The notes below the pieces were generated by a model. The model made no database searches. It saw nothing but the letters and a program-made list of their open reading frames with translations, and was not told where the DNA came from. Made by a program: the position numbers and the translations under genes. A stretch of DNA of 64,000 bases. Origin: a virus. Location of the stretch: positions 82,588 to 146,587 of the IMG/VR virus record IMGVR_UViG_3300035188_000277; one strand, written 5' to 3'. This document shows positions 9,019-18,932 of this stretch, in pieces; the stretch's first letter is position 1, and each line of letters starts with the position of its first letter.

Positions 9019-10808
9019 TATTTAACGTCCGTTAGGTATGAACCATACATATTTGTTCCATCGCTTATAAACATTATAATATCTCTAGCGTTAGCATCGG
9101 TAGTTAACACTGGAGCCACTCCAGCCGTCCATTTGAACACAGAATTCCATGTCAATGATTTGTTTCCAGTACCATCTTGGATGACATGAAGTATATAAGT
9201 TCCAATCTTAAGATTGGTTGGCGCCGCCATGGCTCTGTTCCCGCCAAGAGTTACAGTGGCTACTTGCCCCGAAGATGTATCCCAATTAATAGTAGATGCA
9301 TCTGTTAGGGTTTGAGAGAGAACATTGGCTTGGGCGACACTAACTGTTCCCTTAAAAATAGTATTGGCGTTGAAATTAGATACACCATTGCAATTAACCA
9401 CACCAGTAAAAGTGGAATTACCAGTAACATTTAAATTACCAGCAACATTAGCTGTGTTAGAAAGGATAGCAGCCCCAACTACCGAAATAGTATTACTAAA
9501 ATATGTTGCTTTGGTAAATGAAGCGTTTGATGTAAAAGAAACGTTTCCATTAAATGTAGCAGTGTTATTGAACGCCGCCGTTCCAACAATGTTAGCAGAA
9601 GCTGTGTTTTCTATCAATACGTTTGCAGCGAAAGAAGTTATGTTTGATATATAAACTGGGCCAAGGGTGTATAAATTAGTGTTTGTGACAACGTTGGCGG
9701 CAAAAACAACATTTCCATTAAATGTAGCAGAATTGCTCCAAGTATAAGTTGCGTTTGTATTAACGCCAGGAACAGTAGACCAATAAACTGTAGAACCATT
9801 AGAAGTAAGTAGCTGACCTGATGTGCCTACGCTACCATTCGCTTCAAGCGTGATAGTGCTTGGAATTTTGAATATCGAAGAGTTTACTGTAACATTTCCG
9901 ACAGTAACCGAAACTGCATTAACAGTGTTTGCTTGGATATCTTTATTAAAGATATGAGTGTTCGACCAAACAAAATAACCAGCAGTGTTAACAGAGGCAA
10001 CGCCTGGAGAAGACCAATAAACCTTTGAACTTCCATCAGAAGTTAGATACTGCCCTGCAGTACCAGTACTACCATTGGCTTCAACGGGTAATGCGCTTCC
10101 AAACGAGAACTGGGAACTGTTGACAACGAGTTTACCGCCAACCTGAAGTATAGCAGCATTAGCTGTTCCTGAAGTGAACACGCCAGTGCTATTAGCAACT
10201 GTGCTAGTTCCAACAGTATGGGAAGCAGCGTTTACTGTCCCTGTATGATAAGCACCAGTAGAATTAGCAACGAAATTAGAGCCAACAGTGTGCGATGCAG
10301 AATTGATCGTTCCTGTATGGTAGATACCAGTGCTATTGCCAACAAGACTAGAACCGACTGTATGAGAAGCTGCATTAATTACTCCTGTGTGATAAACGCC
10401 TGAAGCATTACCAACAAGGTCTGAACCTACAGTAAAAGATGAGGCATTAGCCGAACCGTTTACAGTAAGAACTGTGGAATTTACGAATAGATACTGGGCT
10501 ACGTTTAATAGACCACTGATATTTACGTTTGCTGCAGCGTTAACAAGGGAAGAATTAACGCTGAAGTTCGTAATAGCAATTCTACTATTATTAGCTGTGA
10601 ACGTGGCGGTAGAGTTACCGAAATAATAACCAACTGCATTAGATACAGAAGCATTGACAGTAGAATTACCGACTGTAACCATACCAGTCATAGTGTATGT
10701 GGTATATATTTCAGTAAAATTATTATTGATCTTGATCATACCGTTTCGAACGGTATCACCAGTTCCATCGTTTGGCGCTGAACCTACGTTAACAACCTGT
10801 TGTACCAA
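9018..10808 (-). CDS. Tail fibre or appendage protein with tandem repeats, 596 aa
   Basis: Starts VNVGSAPNDGTGDTVRNGM and then INNNFTEIYTTY, the N-terminal virion-attachment motif seen in many T4-like fibre proteins. Residues about 125-235 hold five near-identical units around NASHTVGSSLVGNSTGIYHTG, each about 21-22 residues, followed by paired GTAGQYLTSDGSSKVYWS and GTSGQLLTSNGSTVYWS elements. The Asn/Thr/Val-rich remainder is fibrous beta. Inserted between gp7 and gp8. Likely a trimeric fibre; the receptor is unknown. Confidence 0.7.
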   Translation of the reverse strand: MVQQVVNVGSAPNDGTGDTVRNGMIKINNNFTEIYTTYTMTGMVTVGNSTVNASVSNAVGYYFGNSTATFTANNSRIAITNFSVNSSLVNAAANVNISGLLNVAQYLFVNSTVLTVNGSANASSFTVGSDLVGNASGVYHTGVINAASHTVGSSLVGNSTGIYHTGTINSASHTVGSNFVANSTGAYHTGTVNAASHTVGTSTVANSTGVFTSGTANAAILQVGGKLVVNSSQFSFGSALPVEANGSTGTAGQYLTSDGSSKVYWSSPGVASVNTAGYFVWSNTHIFNKDIQANTVNAVSVTVGNVTVNSSIFKIPSTITLEANGSVGTSGQLLTSNGSTVYWSTVPGVNTNATYTWSNSATFNGNVVFAANVVTNTNLYTLGPVYISNITSFAANVLIENTASANIVGTAAFNNTATFNGNVSFTSNASFTKATYFSNTISVVGAAILSNTANVAGNLNVTGNSTFTGVVNCNGVSNFNANTIFKGTVSVAQANVLSQTLTDASTINWDTSSGQVATVTLGGNRAMAAPTNLKIGTYILHVIQDGTGNKSLTWNSVFKWTAGVAPVLTTDANARDIIMFISDGTNMYGSYLTDVK

Positions 10809-10823
10809 TTTCTATCCCCTTAA

Positions 10824-13601
10824 TTAAGAAATTCTATCTACTGTTGTCGCTGAATCGCAAAGCAATACACCGCTCGAAGACAAGAACTGATATCCAATAG
10901 GTAGAATATCTGCTTCTGTAGGCTCTTCTAGGATTCCCAGTAATTCCTGTTCTTCGCTTATTAATAAGAACTTTCCGAACAATTCAGAGCCTGAAGAATG
11001 GAAAGTTTCGTATAAGATATTCTTATATTTATCTAAAGTTCTAGCAACTTGTATTTCATAAGAATAATCTTGATAATAATGACTATCTTGAATATATTTA
11101 TTAGAATTCAAGAAACCTTGAGTGTTAAGCCAATAACCCCTTCCTTTACCATAACCTCTCAAAACCACTCTACCAGTTATTTCTGCAGAAACGTTAAAAG
11201 AAGAAATAGTGGCTTCGAGTTTTGCGCCAGAACCGTTAGTTGTCTGAATAGATATATTTGGAATAACATCGTATCCAGACCCAGCAGTGGTCAGAGTTGT
11301 AGAAACAATAGAACCGTTGGCGTCGGTTGTGATATAACCTTGCGCCGTAAGACTAGGAAACCCTCCCGAAAAAATCATTTTTTCATTATTAGCGTAACCT
11401 TGCCCAGATTTAATAATGTTAACATTATTTGAAATAGCGCCATAAAGATACGCTTTTACATATTCTTCTTCTGTATATCCTTTACCAGAACTGTATAGTC
11501 TTACTTGCGCAACAACACCATTACCGCCTGTATAGTTGGCGTCAATACTCTGATTTTCACCATATACTTCTCCTGCAGGATTAGCCATCAAGGATTCGTA
11601 AGTAGCAAACTGAGAAGGAAGGATAGTTGGCATAACTCTATAAACTGCGGCTGCAGTAGAGTTTAATGTAGGTTTACCATACAAAAACATGCTTGTTGAG
11701 TTAACAACTTCTTTGATTACAAGAAGCTGTTTGGTGCTTGATAAGCTAGAATTGGCTTGAACTTGAATTACACTATTACCACTGAAAATTGTAGTAAAGG
11801 CTGTGTTAACGCCAGTTATATAAGGTAAGAATGTAGCTTCGAATTGCGCACCAGATCCAGAAGAATTTCCTCCGGTTGAATTTGAAATCATAATATTAGA
11901 AGTTGGAGCAGAGAAATTTGCTCCGTAATTCGAAACAACTAAACTAGTAATACCACCGCTAGAATTAGTAGAAACAGTGGCAGTGGCGTTTGTGCCTGTT
12001 GGATTAACTACAGTAACATAATCGGTGTTACTGTATCCTGACATTGTTCCTACCGCAGAAACTGTATAAACTCTAGTATTTGTTGAACTGTAAGAAACAT
12101 TTCCTCTCATGGTATTTGAAGCGAGAGTAGATCTTACGAAAGTGTTTGCTCTCTGGACATAGCTGTTACCAATTTTTACATTAGAAAGACTAGCTATTTT
12201 TCCGAAAACGCTATTTGTAAAAGACAAACATCCATTGGTAGTATTAAACGTATATGTCAGTATTGATGTATTGGTGTTTCCATAAGCTGATCCATGAGCT
12301 ACGTTTGTAATAACAACTGAAGGATTAGTATTAACGAAAGCTGATCCAACATTAGAAATTGTAAAATATAAAGCTCCACCAGTAGCGTTTGTTAACATGG
12401 TAACAACAGCGTTAACACCACCTGGTTGGTCGTTCACGAAAATAATAACATCGTTATTGTTGTAACCTAATGGAGTTCCGGAATAAGAAATAGCGTTCAA
12501 ACTCACATTTGAACCTATAGCGGAAACTAAATTGGCTCCTGGGTTGTTTGGGAATCCATAAGAAGTTGCATTAATGGCTGTATTAACGTCAACCATATTA
12601 CAAATGAGGTCAGTGTTATAGGTAACTTCTTGAGGAGAGATAATTGAACCTATATCAAAAGAAGCGCCCTGCCCGTAATTGTCTCTTAAACCTCTATATG
12701 TAAATGTTGATGCATTGGCGGTAAAGCCCCAGCCGCCTTCCAATATATCAAAATACAAAGAACCGTATCCAAGAGCAGTTTCGGTAACTTTGACCATACC
12801 TTCCACGCCCTCTGAGATACGAACACCCGTATCAAGGTCGTTAGAAGCGATTTTTAGAATATCACCATTTTTGAAACTCTGGCCACCAGAAGTAATTTCC
12901 AAATAATCAAGCGACCCCAAAACATGAGAAGCTGCAGCTACTGCAGTAGCATTTGCTTCTTGTCCTTTTAGTACAATAGGCTCGTCTACAACGAAATCAA
13001 TACCTCTTGGTAAAATATTGCTTATATAAAGAACGCTAGATATTTTACCAGAAAATGATTCTCTTACGTAATTCTCAACAACAGCAGTTGCGCCAGAAGT
13101 AATACCAATAATAGTTTTACCAACGTAATTTTGAAGAGCTGGTGAATCGGAAAGTTCTAGATATTTTGGTTCTAACCAAATGCCATCAGAAGCTCTAAGA
13201 ATATCTTTTCCTGGAAGATATACTTCAACATCTTCTCCATAAACAAGTTTGAATAGCAAACGATAACATTGAATTGTACCCTTAGAACGATAAACGTCCA
13301 AGATGTGTTTTAATAGGAATCTTTTACTTGTAATGGTTTTGAATGGAATACCGTAAAGATATTTTTGTTGGAAATGAATAAGAAAACGCTCTAGTGTGCT
13401 ATCGATATCACGATAACCCATAAGCTCACGTGCTTCTACTATTGGACCACCATCAGCCGCTTCGTGAGTTGAACTCTCGGTTTCCATCCATTCGTAATAC
13501 GCTTTAATGAATAGAATAAAGTTCTCACCATCTTCCTGATAAAACGCAGGAAGCTGAGACTCAATAAAATTTGATATAAATTTTTCTTGTGAAAAATCCA
13601 T
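10824..13601 (-). CDS. 7: Baseplate wedge initiator gp7
   Basis: 925 aa (T4 gp7 is about 1030). Residues 95-135 (FLLKHILDVYRSKGTIQCYR then LLFKLVYGEDVEV) align with the T4 gp7 segment YSTKGIEASYKFLFKVLYNEEVEIEI-type motif. The following VGKTIIGITSGATAVVENYV matches T4 VGQTIYTATGRCNVTYIERS. The long Asn/Ser/Thr-rich middle is an expansion. Sits between gp6 and the fibre and is 1 base from gp6, as expected for wedge genes. Confidence 0.78.
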   Translation of the reverse strand: MDFSQEKFISNFIESQLPAFYQEDGENFILFIKAYYEWMETESSTHEAADGGPIVEARELMGYRDIDSTLERFLIHFQQKYLYGIPFKTITSKRFLLKHILDVYRSKGTIQCYRLLFKLVYGEDVEVYLPGKDILRASDGIWLEPKYLELSDSPALQNYVGKTIIGITSGATAVVENYVRESFSGKISSVLYISNILPRGIDFVVDEPIVLKGQEANATAVAAASHVLGSLDYLEITSGGQSFKNGDILKIASNDLDTGVRISEGVEGMVKVTETALGYGSLYFDILEGGWGFTANASTFTYRGLRDNYGQGASFDIGSIISPQEVTYNTDLICNMVDVNTAINATSYGFPNNPGANLVSAIGSNVSLNAISYSGTPLGYNNNDVIIFVNDQPGGVNAVVTMLTNATGGALYFTISNVGSAFVNTNPSVVITNVAHGSAYGNTNTSILTYTFNTTNGCLSFTNSVFGKIASLSNVKIGNSYVQRANTFVRSTLASNTMRGNVSYSSTNTRVYTVSAVGTMSGYSNTDYVTVVNPTGTNATATVSTNSSGGITSLVVSNYGANFSAPTSNIMISNSTGGNSSGSGAQFEATFLPYITGVNTAFTTIFSGNSVIQVQANSSLSSTKQLLVIKEVVNSTSMFLYGKPTLNSTAAAVYRVMPTILPSQFATYESLMANPAGEVYGENQSIDANYTGGNGVVAQVRLYSSGKGYTEEEYVKAYLYGAISNNVNIIKSGQGYANNEKMIFSGGFPSLTAQGYITTDANGSIVSTTLTTAGSGYDVIPNISIQTTNGSGAKLEATISSFNVSAEITGRVVLRGYGKGRGYWLNTQGFLNSNKYIQDSHYYQDYSYEIQVARTLDKYKNILYETFHSSGSELFGKFLLISEEQELLGILEEPTEADILPIGYQFLSSSGVLLCDSATTVDRIS

Positions 13602-15463
13602 TAGTTTCTTTTCTCTTCTATGGTAACCGTAACATCATTTGGATCGATCACAAGAATATTTTTTGGGCCAGCAAAAATATCCCTATCAGCTGTTCTAGCG
13701 TAAACAGAAATATGACTAGTATAAGAAGCTATATTAATGCTGTTAAGTTTTACAATACCAGAAATATAATCTACAGTGCCAATAGTTGCTAATTTAGTTA
13801 CCTGATTACCGACTAGAGTATATATGTCCATATTTCCATGAGAATCGTCTTCAAAATAACTAAATGGATACGCTACACCGTCAGTATGATTATATGTAAA
13901 CTGTGAAGAAATCACTGATGCATGAGCGTAATGAACATTATAATCAGATCCATGAAATGCAATATGACTCTGAGAATACGTTGGTTGATTCTCTAAGTAA
14001 ATTGTATTATTGAAATAGAGCGTCTCATTATAAGTTCTATTCACAAGAGGAGCCATTCTCTTAATAATACGGAAATCTGTCTGATTGCTTACGACGCTAC
14101 TATCGCTGTCGTCAATATGAGCCACAAGACGGCTGTATCTGAGATCGGCAGCAAACATTTCTAAGTGTTGATCGCTGTAAACATTAATAGCCGACAAAAC
14201 AATATTTCTAAGATCAGAAACTGTTTTATCTGTTGAATACGGGTCATATTGAACAGATGAATCCAAACGAACATAAAGATAGTCAGGATCGGCTGTTTCT
14301 ACTCTATTTGGCAGAGCAATATAATCCTGAAGATATCTTACGATAGTTTCTTTTACATAATTTGGTGCAATTTCGCCCGCTGTTGGTTTCAGACAAATAA
14401 TAACTCTACCATATTTCTTTTCTGGAAGCGTTTCTCCGCCGAACACAGCAACGTCAGCTATCTGACCTTGGAAATTGTTTTTAACTAGCGAAGCGTAATC
14501 GTCTGATGAAACTGCTCTTTGCTGAGTTGCAAAATATCTTGGAGCATTGAAACGAACAGAATCGATACTCTCTTGATTGGCTCCACCAGAAGAATTAGCT
14601 GAGACTGTTACTGGAGCAGAAACAATAGTTCCACCATTGGAAGGACCAATGTCGTCTGAAATTGTAAGCTCGGAAATACCATTACCATCAGAACCGTTTG
14701 TTACGATGTATTCCACAAGAACTGTTGAAGCGTTTAATGGTTTTCTACCGAAATTGCCATCACCGAAAAGAATTTCGTATTGACCGTTTTGAGTAGATTG
14801 TAAGAAGTAAACGTTAGATGTAGAATCTAGACCAAACAATGTTGGCTTTTTGGTAAATAGTGTGTTTGAAGCTCCAAAATTTTCTACAACATAAACGTTG
14901 ATAGTGTCAGTGTCAATTTTTGGGTCTGATAAAATGAATCTTTGATTTTCGATATCGTAATTTACCAAGAATGATTCGTTATTATATGAACCTTCTTTAA
15001 TTTGTAGATTAGCTACAGAAAATGTATCATTAGTTGAAGCATAAGTTTGAGTGTCTGTGGTAACGAATTGGAATGTACCGTTTGAGTTTGTCCCAAAAAA
15101 TCTAGTTCCTTTTGGAACTGAAAGAATACCAGTAGTGGTTGAAATACCTGTGGTCTCGAACGCAATATTAACGTTAGAAACAGCAGCAGAATAAGATCTT
15201 GGGGTGTAATTTAATTCTTTGGCGTGAGAAATAATAGAGTCATATTTCTGAGCGGAATCCAAAAACATTTCGGATCCGATCATATTAAGGTAAAACGAAT
15301 TCAAATATGTGTTATATGATAGAACGTCCAAGAGAACGTTCATGTTTGAACCTTCGTAATCGTAGTCTTTAAGAACTGACTGCGACTTTAGAAAGGTTTT
15401 TAAATTCTGTTTTAGCGTATCGAAATCGAGAGAGCTAAGATTTAGTGAGCTGTTTGCTGCCAT
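13601..15463 (-). CDS. 6: Baseplate wedge protein gp6
   Basis: 620 aa, close to T4 gp6 (660). The start (LSSLDFDTLKQNLKTFLKSQ, then DYDYEGSNMNVLLDVLSYNT) and SEMFLDSAQKYDSIISHAKE are hallmark gp6/baseplate-J features. Forms the dimeric inner wedge ring with gp7 and gp53. Directly abuts gp25 upstream (stop and start separated by no base) and overlaps gp7 by 1 base. Confidence 0.92.
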   Translation of the reverse strand: MAANSSLNLSSLDFDTLKQNLKTFLKSQSVLKDYDYEGSNMNVLLDVLSYNTYLNSFYLNMIGSEMFLDSAQKYDSIISHAKELNYTPRSYSAAVSNVNIAFETTGISTTTGILSVPKGTRFFGTNSNGTFQFVTTDTQTYASTNDTFSVANLQIKEGSYNNESFLVNYDIENQRFILSDPKIDTDTINVYVVENFGASNTLFTKKPTLFGLDSTSNVYFLQSTQNGQYEILFGDGNFGRKPLNASTVLVEYIVTNGSDGNGISELTISDDIGPSNGGTIVSAPVTVSANSSGGANQESIDSVRFNAPRYFATQQRAVSSDDYASLVKNNFQGQIADVAVFGGETLPEKKYGRVIICLKPTAGEIAPNYVKETIVRYLQDYIALPNRVETADPDYLYVRLDSSVQYDPYSTDKTVSDLRNIVLSAINVYSDQHLEMFAADLRYSRLVAHIDDSDSSVVSNQTDFRIIKRMAPLVNRTYNETLYFNNTIYLENQPTYSQSHIAFHGSDYNVHYAHASVISSQFTYNHTDGVAYPFSYFEDDSHGNMDIYTLVGNQVTKLATIGTVDYISGIVKLNSINIASYTSHISVYARTADRDIFAGPKNILVIDPNDVTVTIEEKRN

Positions 15464-15886
15464 TTATCGGACTCTTTTTAGGACTAAATTAAGAGTAATA
15501 GGTTCTGGGTTATTTATTACTTGATAAATCAATGTTATCTCAACAGAATTTTCGTCTTGAGGGTCAGGAAAAAGAACTTCAATTACTTCGGCTCGAGGCT
15601 CAAAATTTGATATTGTGCTTCTAACAAACAATTCTATCTCTGAAGCATAATCTCTGTAATTTGGTTCGAATAACATAGAAGTAATATCGCAACCAACCGT
15701 TGGTTGGAACAATCTTTCGCCAAGGTTAGTGTAAACTAGGTTCTTGATAGATTGTGTTATCGAACGTTCATTGACAACTTTTGTAAGTTCATTGCCAAAT
15801 ATAGTTTTTGTGAACCCATTAGGAACATCAGAAAAATATTCTATTTTCTTATTAGAACCTATTAGCGTTTCTGCTCTAGTGACCAT
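15464..15886 (-). CDS. 25: Baseplate wedge protein gp25 (GPW/gp25 family)
   Basis: 140 aa, the usual length. Contains the family core: KNLVYTNLGERLFQPTVGCD followed by ITSMLFEP, and a C-terminal ITLIYQVINNPEPITLNLVL strand pair. gp25 joins wedge and sheath and is the homologue of T6SS TssE. Position between PAAR and gp6 is typical. Confidence 0.95.
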   Translation of the reverse strand: MVTRAETLIGSNKKIEYFSDVPNGFTKTIFGNELTKVVNERSITQSIKNLVYTNLGERLFQPTVGCDITSMLFEPNYRDYASEIELFVRSTISNFEPRAEVIEVLFPDPQDENSVEITLIYQVINNPEPITLNLVLKRVR

Positions 15887-16174
15887 TTAGTTTACCTCTA
15901 CGAAACCGCTAGTAGAAACGGCTTTAGGATTACAATGCTCACCGCCCGCTGTGGGGCACAAATTATCTTGCTGGGCGCTATCGTTATTAATAATGATAGA
16001 TTTGCCACCTATTTTAATAAACGTCTTAGAAGCTATCAGTTCCCCATGACCATGGGTATTTTGATCGTTCTCGACCGCCCACAACTGCCCACCAATCGTA
16101 ACAAACGACTGTCCGGAAACCACCGTAGTGGCTCCGCATGATCTTTGATCGCCGTGTTTATGAGCGTATGACAT
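15887..16174 (-). CDS. PAAR-domain spike tip protein
   Basis: 95 aa with the small PAAR cone pattern: start MSYAHKHGDQRSCGA, repeated short FVTIGGQ and FIKIGGKS strands, and His/Cys residues (H5, H7, H43, C73, H80, C81) that could bind the tip metal. In T4 the equivalent is gp5.4, which caps the gp5 beta-helix. Here it follows the beta-helix gene directly, which fits. Confidence 0.85.
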   Translation of the reverse strand: MSYAHKHGDQRSCGATTVVSGQSFVTIGGQLWAVENDQNTHGHGELIASKTFIKIGGKSIIINNDSAQQDNLCPTAGGEHCNPKAVSTSGFVEVN

Positions 16175-16181
16175 ATATTTA

Positions 16182-17030
16182 TTATCCTTGCTCGAATTTT
16201 ATCTGTGGAGACTTGATAGTAATTGAACCACTTTCGATAGTAATTGTAGAACTACCAACTTTGAGTTCGATTTTAGTATCGCTCTCTATTTTTGTATCGC
16301 TTTTAGATTTGGTGCTTATTTTCGCCCCAGAATTAGCAGTCATGTCCTGATCGGACTGGAACAGCATGGTGTCCTGAGAAAACGCCTTGAATGCTTGTTT
16401 AGACTCTAATTTGATTTTCTGCTTGGCAAAAGCGTCCCAGTTTTCATTGAAATAATATGCGGTGTCTTTGTTGTTCATTTGGACATATTTGCCCTCATGA
16501 CCATCTACTGTATCGCCTTCGACCTTAGTATATTTGTTCTTTTTGAAGGTTTGTCTATGATCGCCATTAACGCCAACATCGTTTGTACCTGAAGATCCAC
16601 CAGCAATAATTTTTGCAGAGCCGTCTTTCACAAGCTCGATTTTCTTACCACCGATACCGAACATGCCGTTCATTTTGGCTACAAAAGAACCATCACCACC
16701 AGACTCTAATCTAAAAGTTGACTCTGTATTAAAATCGTAATGACCGTCGACGTGAACAGAATGACCTGCTCCAGCATATGAGTGTTTATTTCCTGGAGTT
16801 ATTTCAAAATGACCTTCTTTGACATCATCATCTGCTTCAGTTACTTGATAACCACCAGAAGGGTTTAATTTCTGACGAAAAGTTTTCTTTCCTTCTTCAG
16901 CGTTTACATATACCCAATCATGACCACCACATTCGTCCCAATTACCATGAACGAAACCGTATTTTGGTTTGGTTTTCTGGTTACAGACTTTAGACTTTGG
17001 TGCTTTTTTGTTATAATCCTTATGCGCCAT
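16182..17030 (-). CDS. 5: Central spike beta-helix (C-terminal half of gp5)
   Basis: 282 aa from ATG at 17030; an in-frame TTG at 17045 is a weaker start because a GAAGAG site sits before the ATG. The C-terminal part has short alternating repeats (SDTKIESDTKIELKVGSSTI, TIESGSITIKSPQIKFEQ) typical of the gp5/VgrG triple-stranded beta-helix needle. No lysozyme domain and no OB fold are present; the OB fold is a separate gene at 18.6-18.9 kb. The N-terminal 70 residues are unlike T4 gp5. Overlaps its upstream gene by 11 bases. Confidence 0.75.
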   Translation of the reverse strand: MAHKDYNKKAPKSKVCNQKTKPKYGFVHGNWDECGGHDWVYVNAEEGKKTFRQKLNPSGGYQVTEADDDVKEGHFEITPGNKHSYAGAGHSVHVDGHYDFNTESTFRLESGGDGSFVAKMNGMFGIGGKKIELVKDGSAKIIAGGSSGTNDVGVNGDHRQTFKKNKYTKVEGDTVDGHEGKYVQMNNKDTAYYFNENWDAFAKQKIKLESKQAFKAFSQDTMLFQSDQDMTANSGAKISTKSKSDTKIESDTKIELKVGSSTITIESGSITIKSPQIKFEQG

Positions 17031-18636
17031 TTGTAGTCTCTTCAATTCCTAGTAGTGTTAGTAATGTTTGCATATCTGATATTTCAGTGTTAGAAAGACC
17101 GCTGTTGGTTTGTTCCGACCATGCACCAGATCCACCAATAGTTGCGTCGGGGAAGCCAGAACCTGCTCCTCCTCCACCACCACCAGAGCCTCCTCCAAGG
17201 CCACCAAAACCACCCATTAGACTGCCCATCATTCCACCAATATCACCTCCGCCCAAAATTCCTCCGAGTGTTCCAAAACCACCCATACCGCCGATTTGAG
17301 CAAGACTACCCAATCCGCCAAGTGCGCCACCGAGCCCACCACCGCCGAGTGCTTGCATTCCGACTTGTAGAATTTGATTGTTCATTCCCATTTGTTTCTG
17401 GAAATCTTCCATAACACTGGCTGTGCTTCCCGCAACCGTTCCGTTTTTTGATCCGATTTGTTCTTGTTGGAACATCTGAATAAGCTGCATCAACAGACCG
17501 ATTAACATACCCATCATAGCAGCCATGTTGTTTCCGCCGCCTCCGCCACCAGCATTATTACCAATAATTAAGTTTCCTTGTTGAACTTCAATCTGTTTAA
17601 TCCATTTATCAAGAACATCGTTCAAATAACGTGGGAATAATGGATCTGCTCCCTGACTAATAGTATATTGGGTTGGATCAACATAGAAATATTTGTCAAG
17701 ATCAGCAGCAATACCACGTTCAACATTTGAGTAAATTTCCTCTTGTGCAGAAGCAAACGTATAAGTTCCCAATTCTCTTCTAACGTAATAAATTGTAGCT
17801 GTTAGGTCGTTGGGATCGATCCATTGATCGTAGCCTGGATATGGTTCGTTAGCAGGAGAACCATAATATTGTTTCTGGTAAAAGTCTGGAACTTCTTCTA
17901 GTGTAACTAGATTAGTTGGAACGATATCTCCATAATACGTTTCGTCATAAGAAGAAACTGGAATATTCAATGGTCCATAATAAATTGCTACTTTTAACAG
18001 AGCAGAAATCGCTTTAATGACGATTGGTTGATACCAGCTGTCTAATTGTTGTAATCCGCCATTAGGTAGAGTAATAAGAACGAACATTTTAATTACTCGT
18101 TCGAATCCAAATTTCTTGATAAGAATAGCGAGCGCCCCAACGAAACCATCAGTAAGAACGATACTCATTCCTGATGGTGTTCCTGTGACTGTGAAACCGC
18201 TATTACCACCACCAGAACCACCACCAAGACCAGCGCCCATACTCATAATGCCCATAATCATAGACATGTTTTGGTATAATTGAGGTATTTGCTGTGCTTG
18301 ACCTTGAGGGTCTACTTCTTTAACAGCTTTTGGTAGATCTTTAGTTCCCTTTTTAGCAGCAGCCGTTGTTGGTTTGTCACCACTCGGTGCAACTTTCTTT
18401 CTTACATCTTCGAGCTTTTTGGCTTTGTTTTTTTCAACTCCTGGAGACTCTGGATATTTTGGATCTTCGGTTTTTGGTTTTTCCTGACCAAGAAATTGAT
18501 TAAAGAAAATAGTTAAATCTTTGTCAAAGAAATTTTCTTCGTCTGTGCTAGAAAAACCAGGAGTATCTGGACCTGCATTTTTAGGTTCGATCTTACCACC
18601 AGTCTTTTGGTCTTTTTGTTTAATCTTATTTGCCAT
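17020..18636 (-). CDS. Unrecognised baseplate-hub-region protein, 538 aa, Gly-rich tail
   Basis: Three parts are visible. Residues 1-110 are Lys/Glu/Pro-rich and probably disordered. Residues 115-390 form a folded-looking core with a hydrophobic stretch (FVGALAILIKKFGFERVIKM) and a Tyr-rich segment (PVSSYDETYYGDIVPTNLV). Residues 395-515 are Gly/Met-rich, with GMGGFGTLGGILGGGDIGG-type runs. The gene separates the OB-fold and beta-helix halves of gp5, with overlaps at both ends, so its product is probably part of or acts on the spike. Not recognised. Confidence 0.6.
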   Translation of the reverse strand: MANKIKQKDQKTGGKIEPKNAGPDTPGFSSTDEENFFDKDLTIFFNQFLGQEKPKTEDPKYPESPGVEKNKAKKLEDVRKKVAPSGDKPTTAAAKKGTKDLPKAVKEVDPQGQAQQIPQLYQNMSMIMGIMSMGAGLGGGSGGGNSGFTVTGTPSGMSIVLTDGFVGALAILIKKFGFERVIKMFVLITLPNGGLQQLDSWYQPIVIKAISALLKVAIYYGPLNIPVSSYDETYYGDIVPTNLVTLEEVPDFYQKQYYGSPANEPYPGYDQWIDPNDLTATIYYVRRELGTYTFASAQEEIYSNVERGIAADLDKYFYVDPTQYTISQGADPLFPRYLNDVLDKWIKQIEVQQGNLIIGNNAGGGGGGNNMAAMMGMLIGLLMQLIQMFQQEQIGSKNGTVAGSTASVMEDFQKQMGMNNQILQVGMQALGGGGLGGALGGLGSLAQIGGMGGFGTLGGILGGGDIGGMMGSLMGGFGGLGGGSGGGGGGAGSGFPDATIGGSGAWSEQTNSGLSNTEISDMQTLLTLLGIEETTNGA

Positions 18637-18932
18637 TATGCGTCGTCCAATTCTCCACGTGCAATCGAACCTAATACGATTGGATACAATTCTTCGGTGT
18701 CATGTTCCATATAACCAACAATAACTCTAGAACCCACCTTCAGCCCGAACGGTGTTGGACCAATTTTATGAGTAGATGCATGAGTTACTGGTTGCATAAG
18801 AATAGCCCAAGGAAGGTCTTCGTCCTTGACTTTCTGTGTGTCGTCTTGATGACCATGTAAACGTATTTTTACACGACCAGATTTTGTTGGGTCTTTCTTA
18901 TATTCAACTACATAACCTGTTCTTAATTTCAC
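18636..18932 (-). CDS. 5: Hub spike OB-fold protein (N-terminal domain of gp5)
   Basis: 98 aa. The sequence begins TGYVVEYKKDPTKSGRVKIR and continues LHGHQDD, DLPWAILMQPVTHA, then GLKVGSRVIVGYMEH and LYPIVLGSIA. This is the Gp5/VgrG OB-fold pattern (V.DP...GRV+V+...G, PWA, P..G..V.V.F..GD...PI..G). In T4 this domain plugs the gp27 trimer. Here it is a stand-alone protein that ends where T4 gp5 would continue into lysozyme. Overlaps the gp27-like gene by 4 bases. Confidence 0.85.
   Translation of the reverse strand: MKLRTGYVVEYKKDPTKSGRVKIRLHGHQDDTQKVKDEDLPWAILMQPVTHASTHKIGPTPFGLKVGSRVIVGYMEHDTEELYPIVLGSIARGELDDA

Noticed and set aside
16176-16183. AATAAATA box just before the PAAR gene
   Set aside because: Only two bases from the start codon, so transcription from it would begin inside the gene; probably just AT-rich spacer with the PAAR ribosome region.
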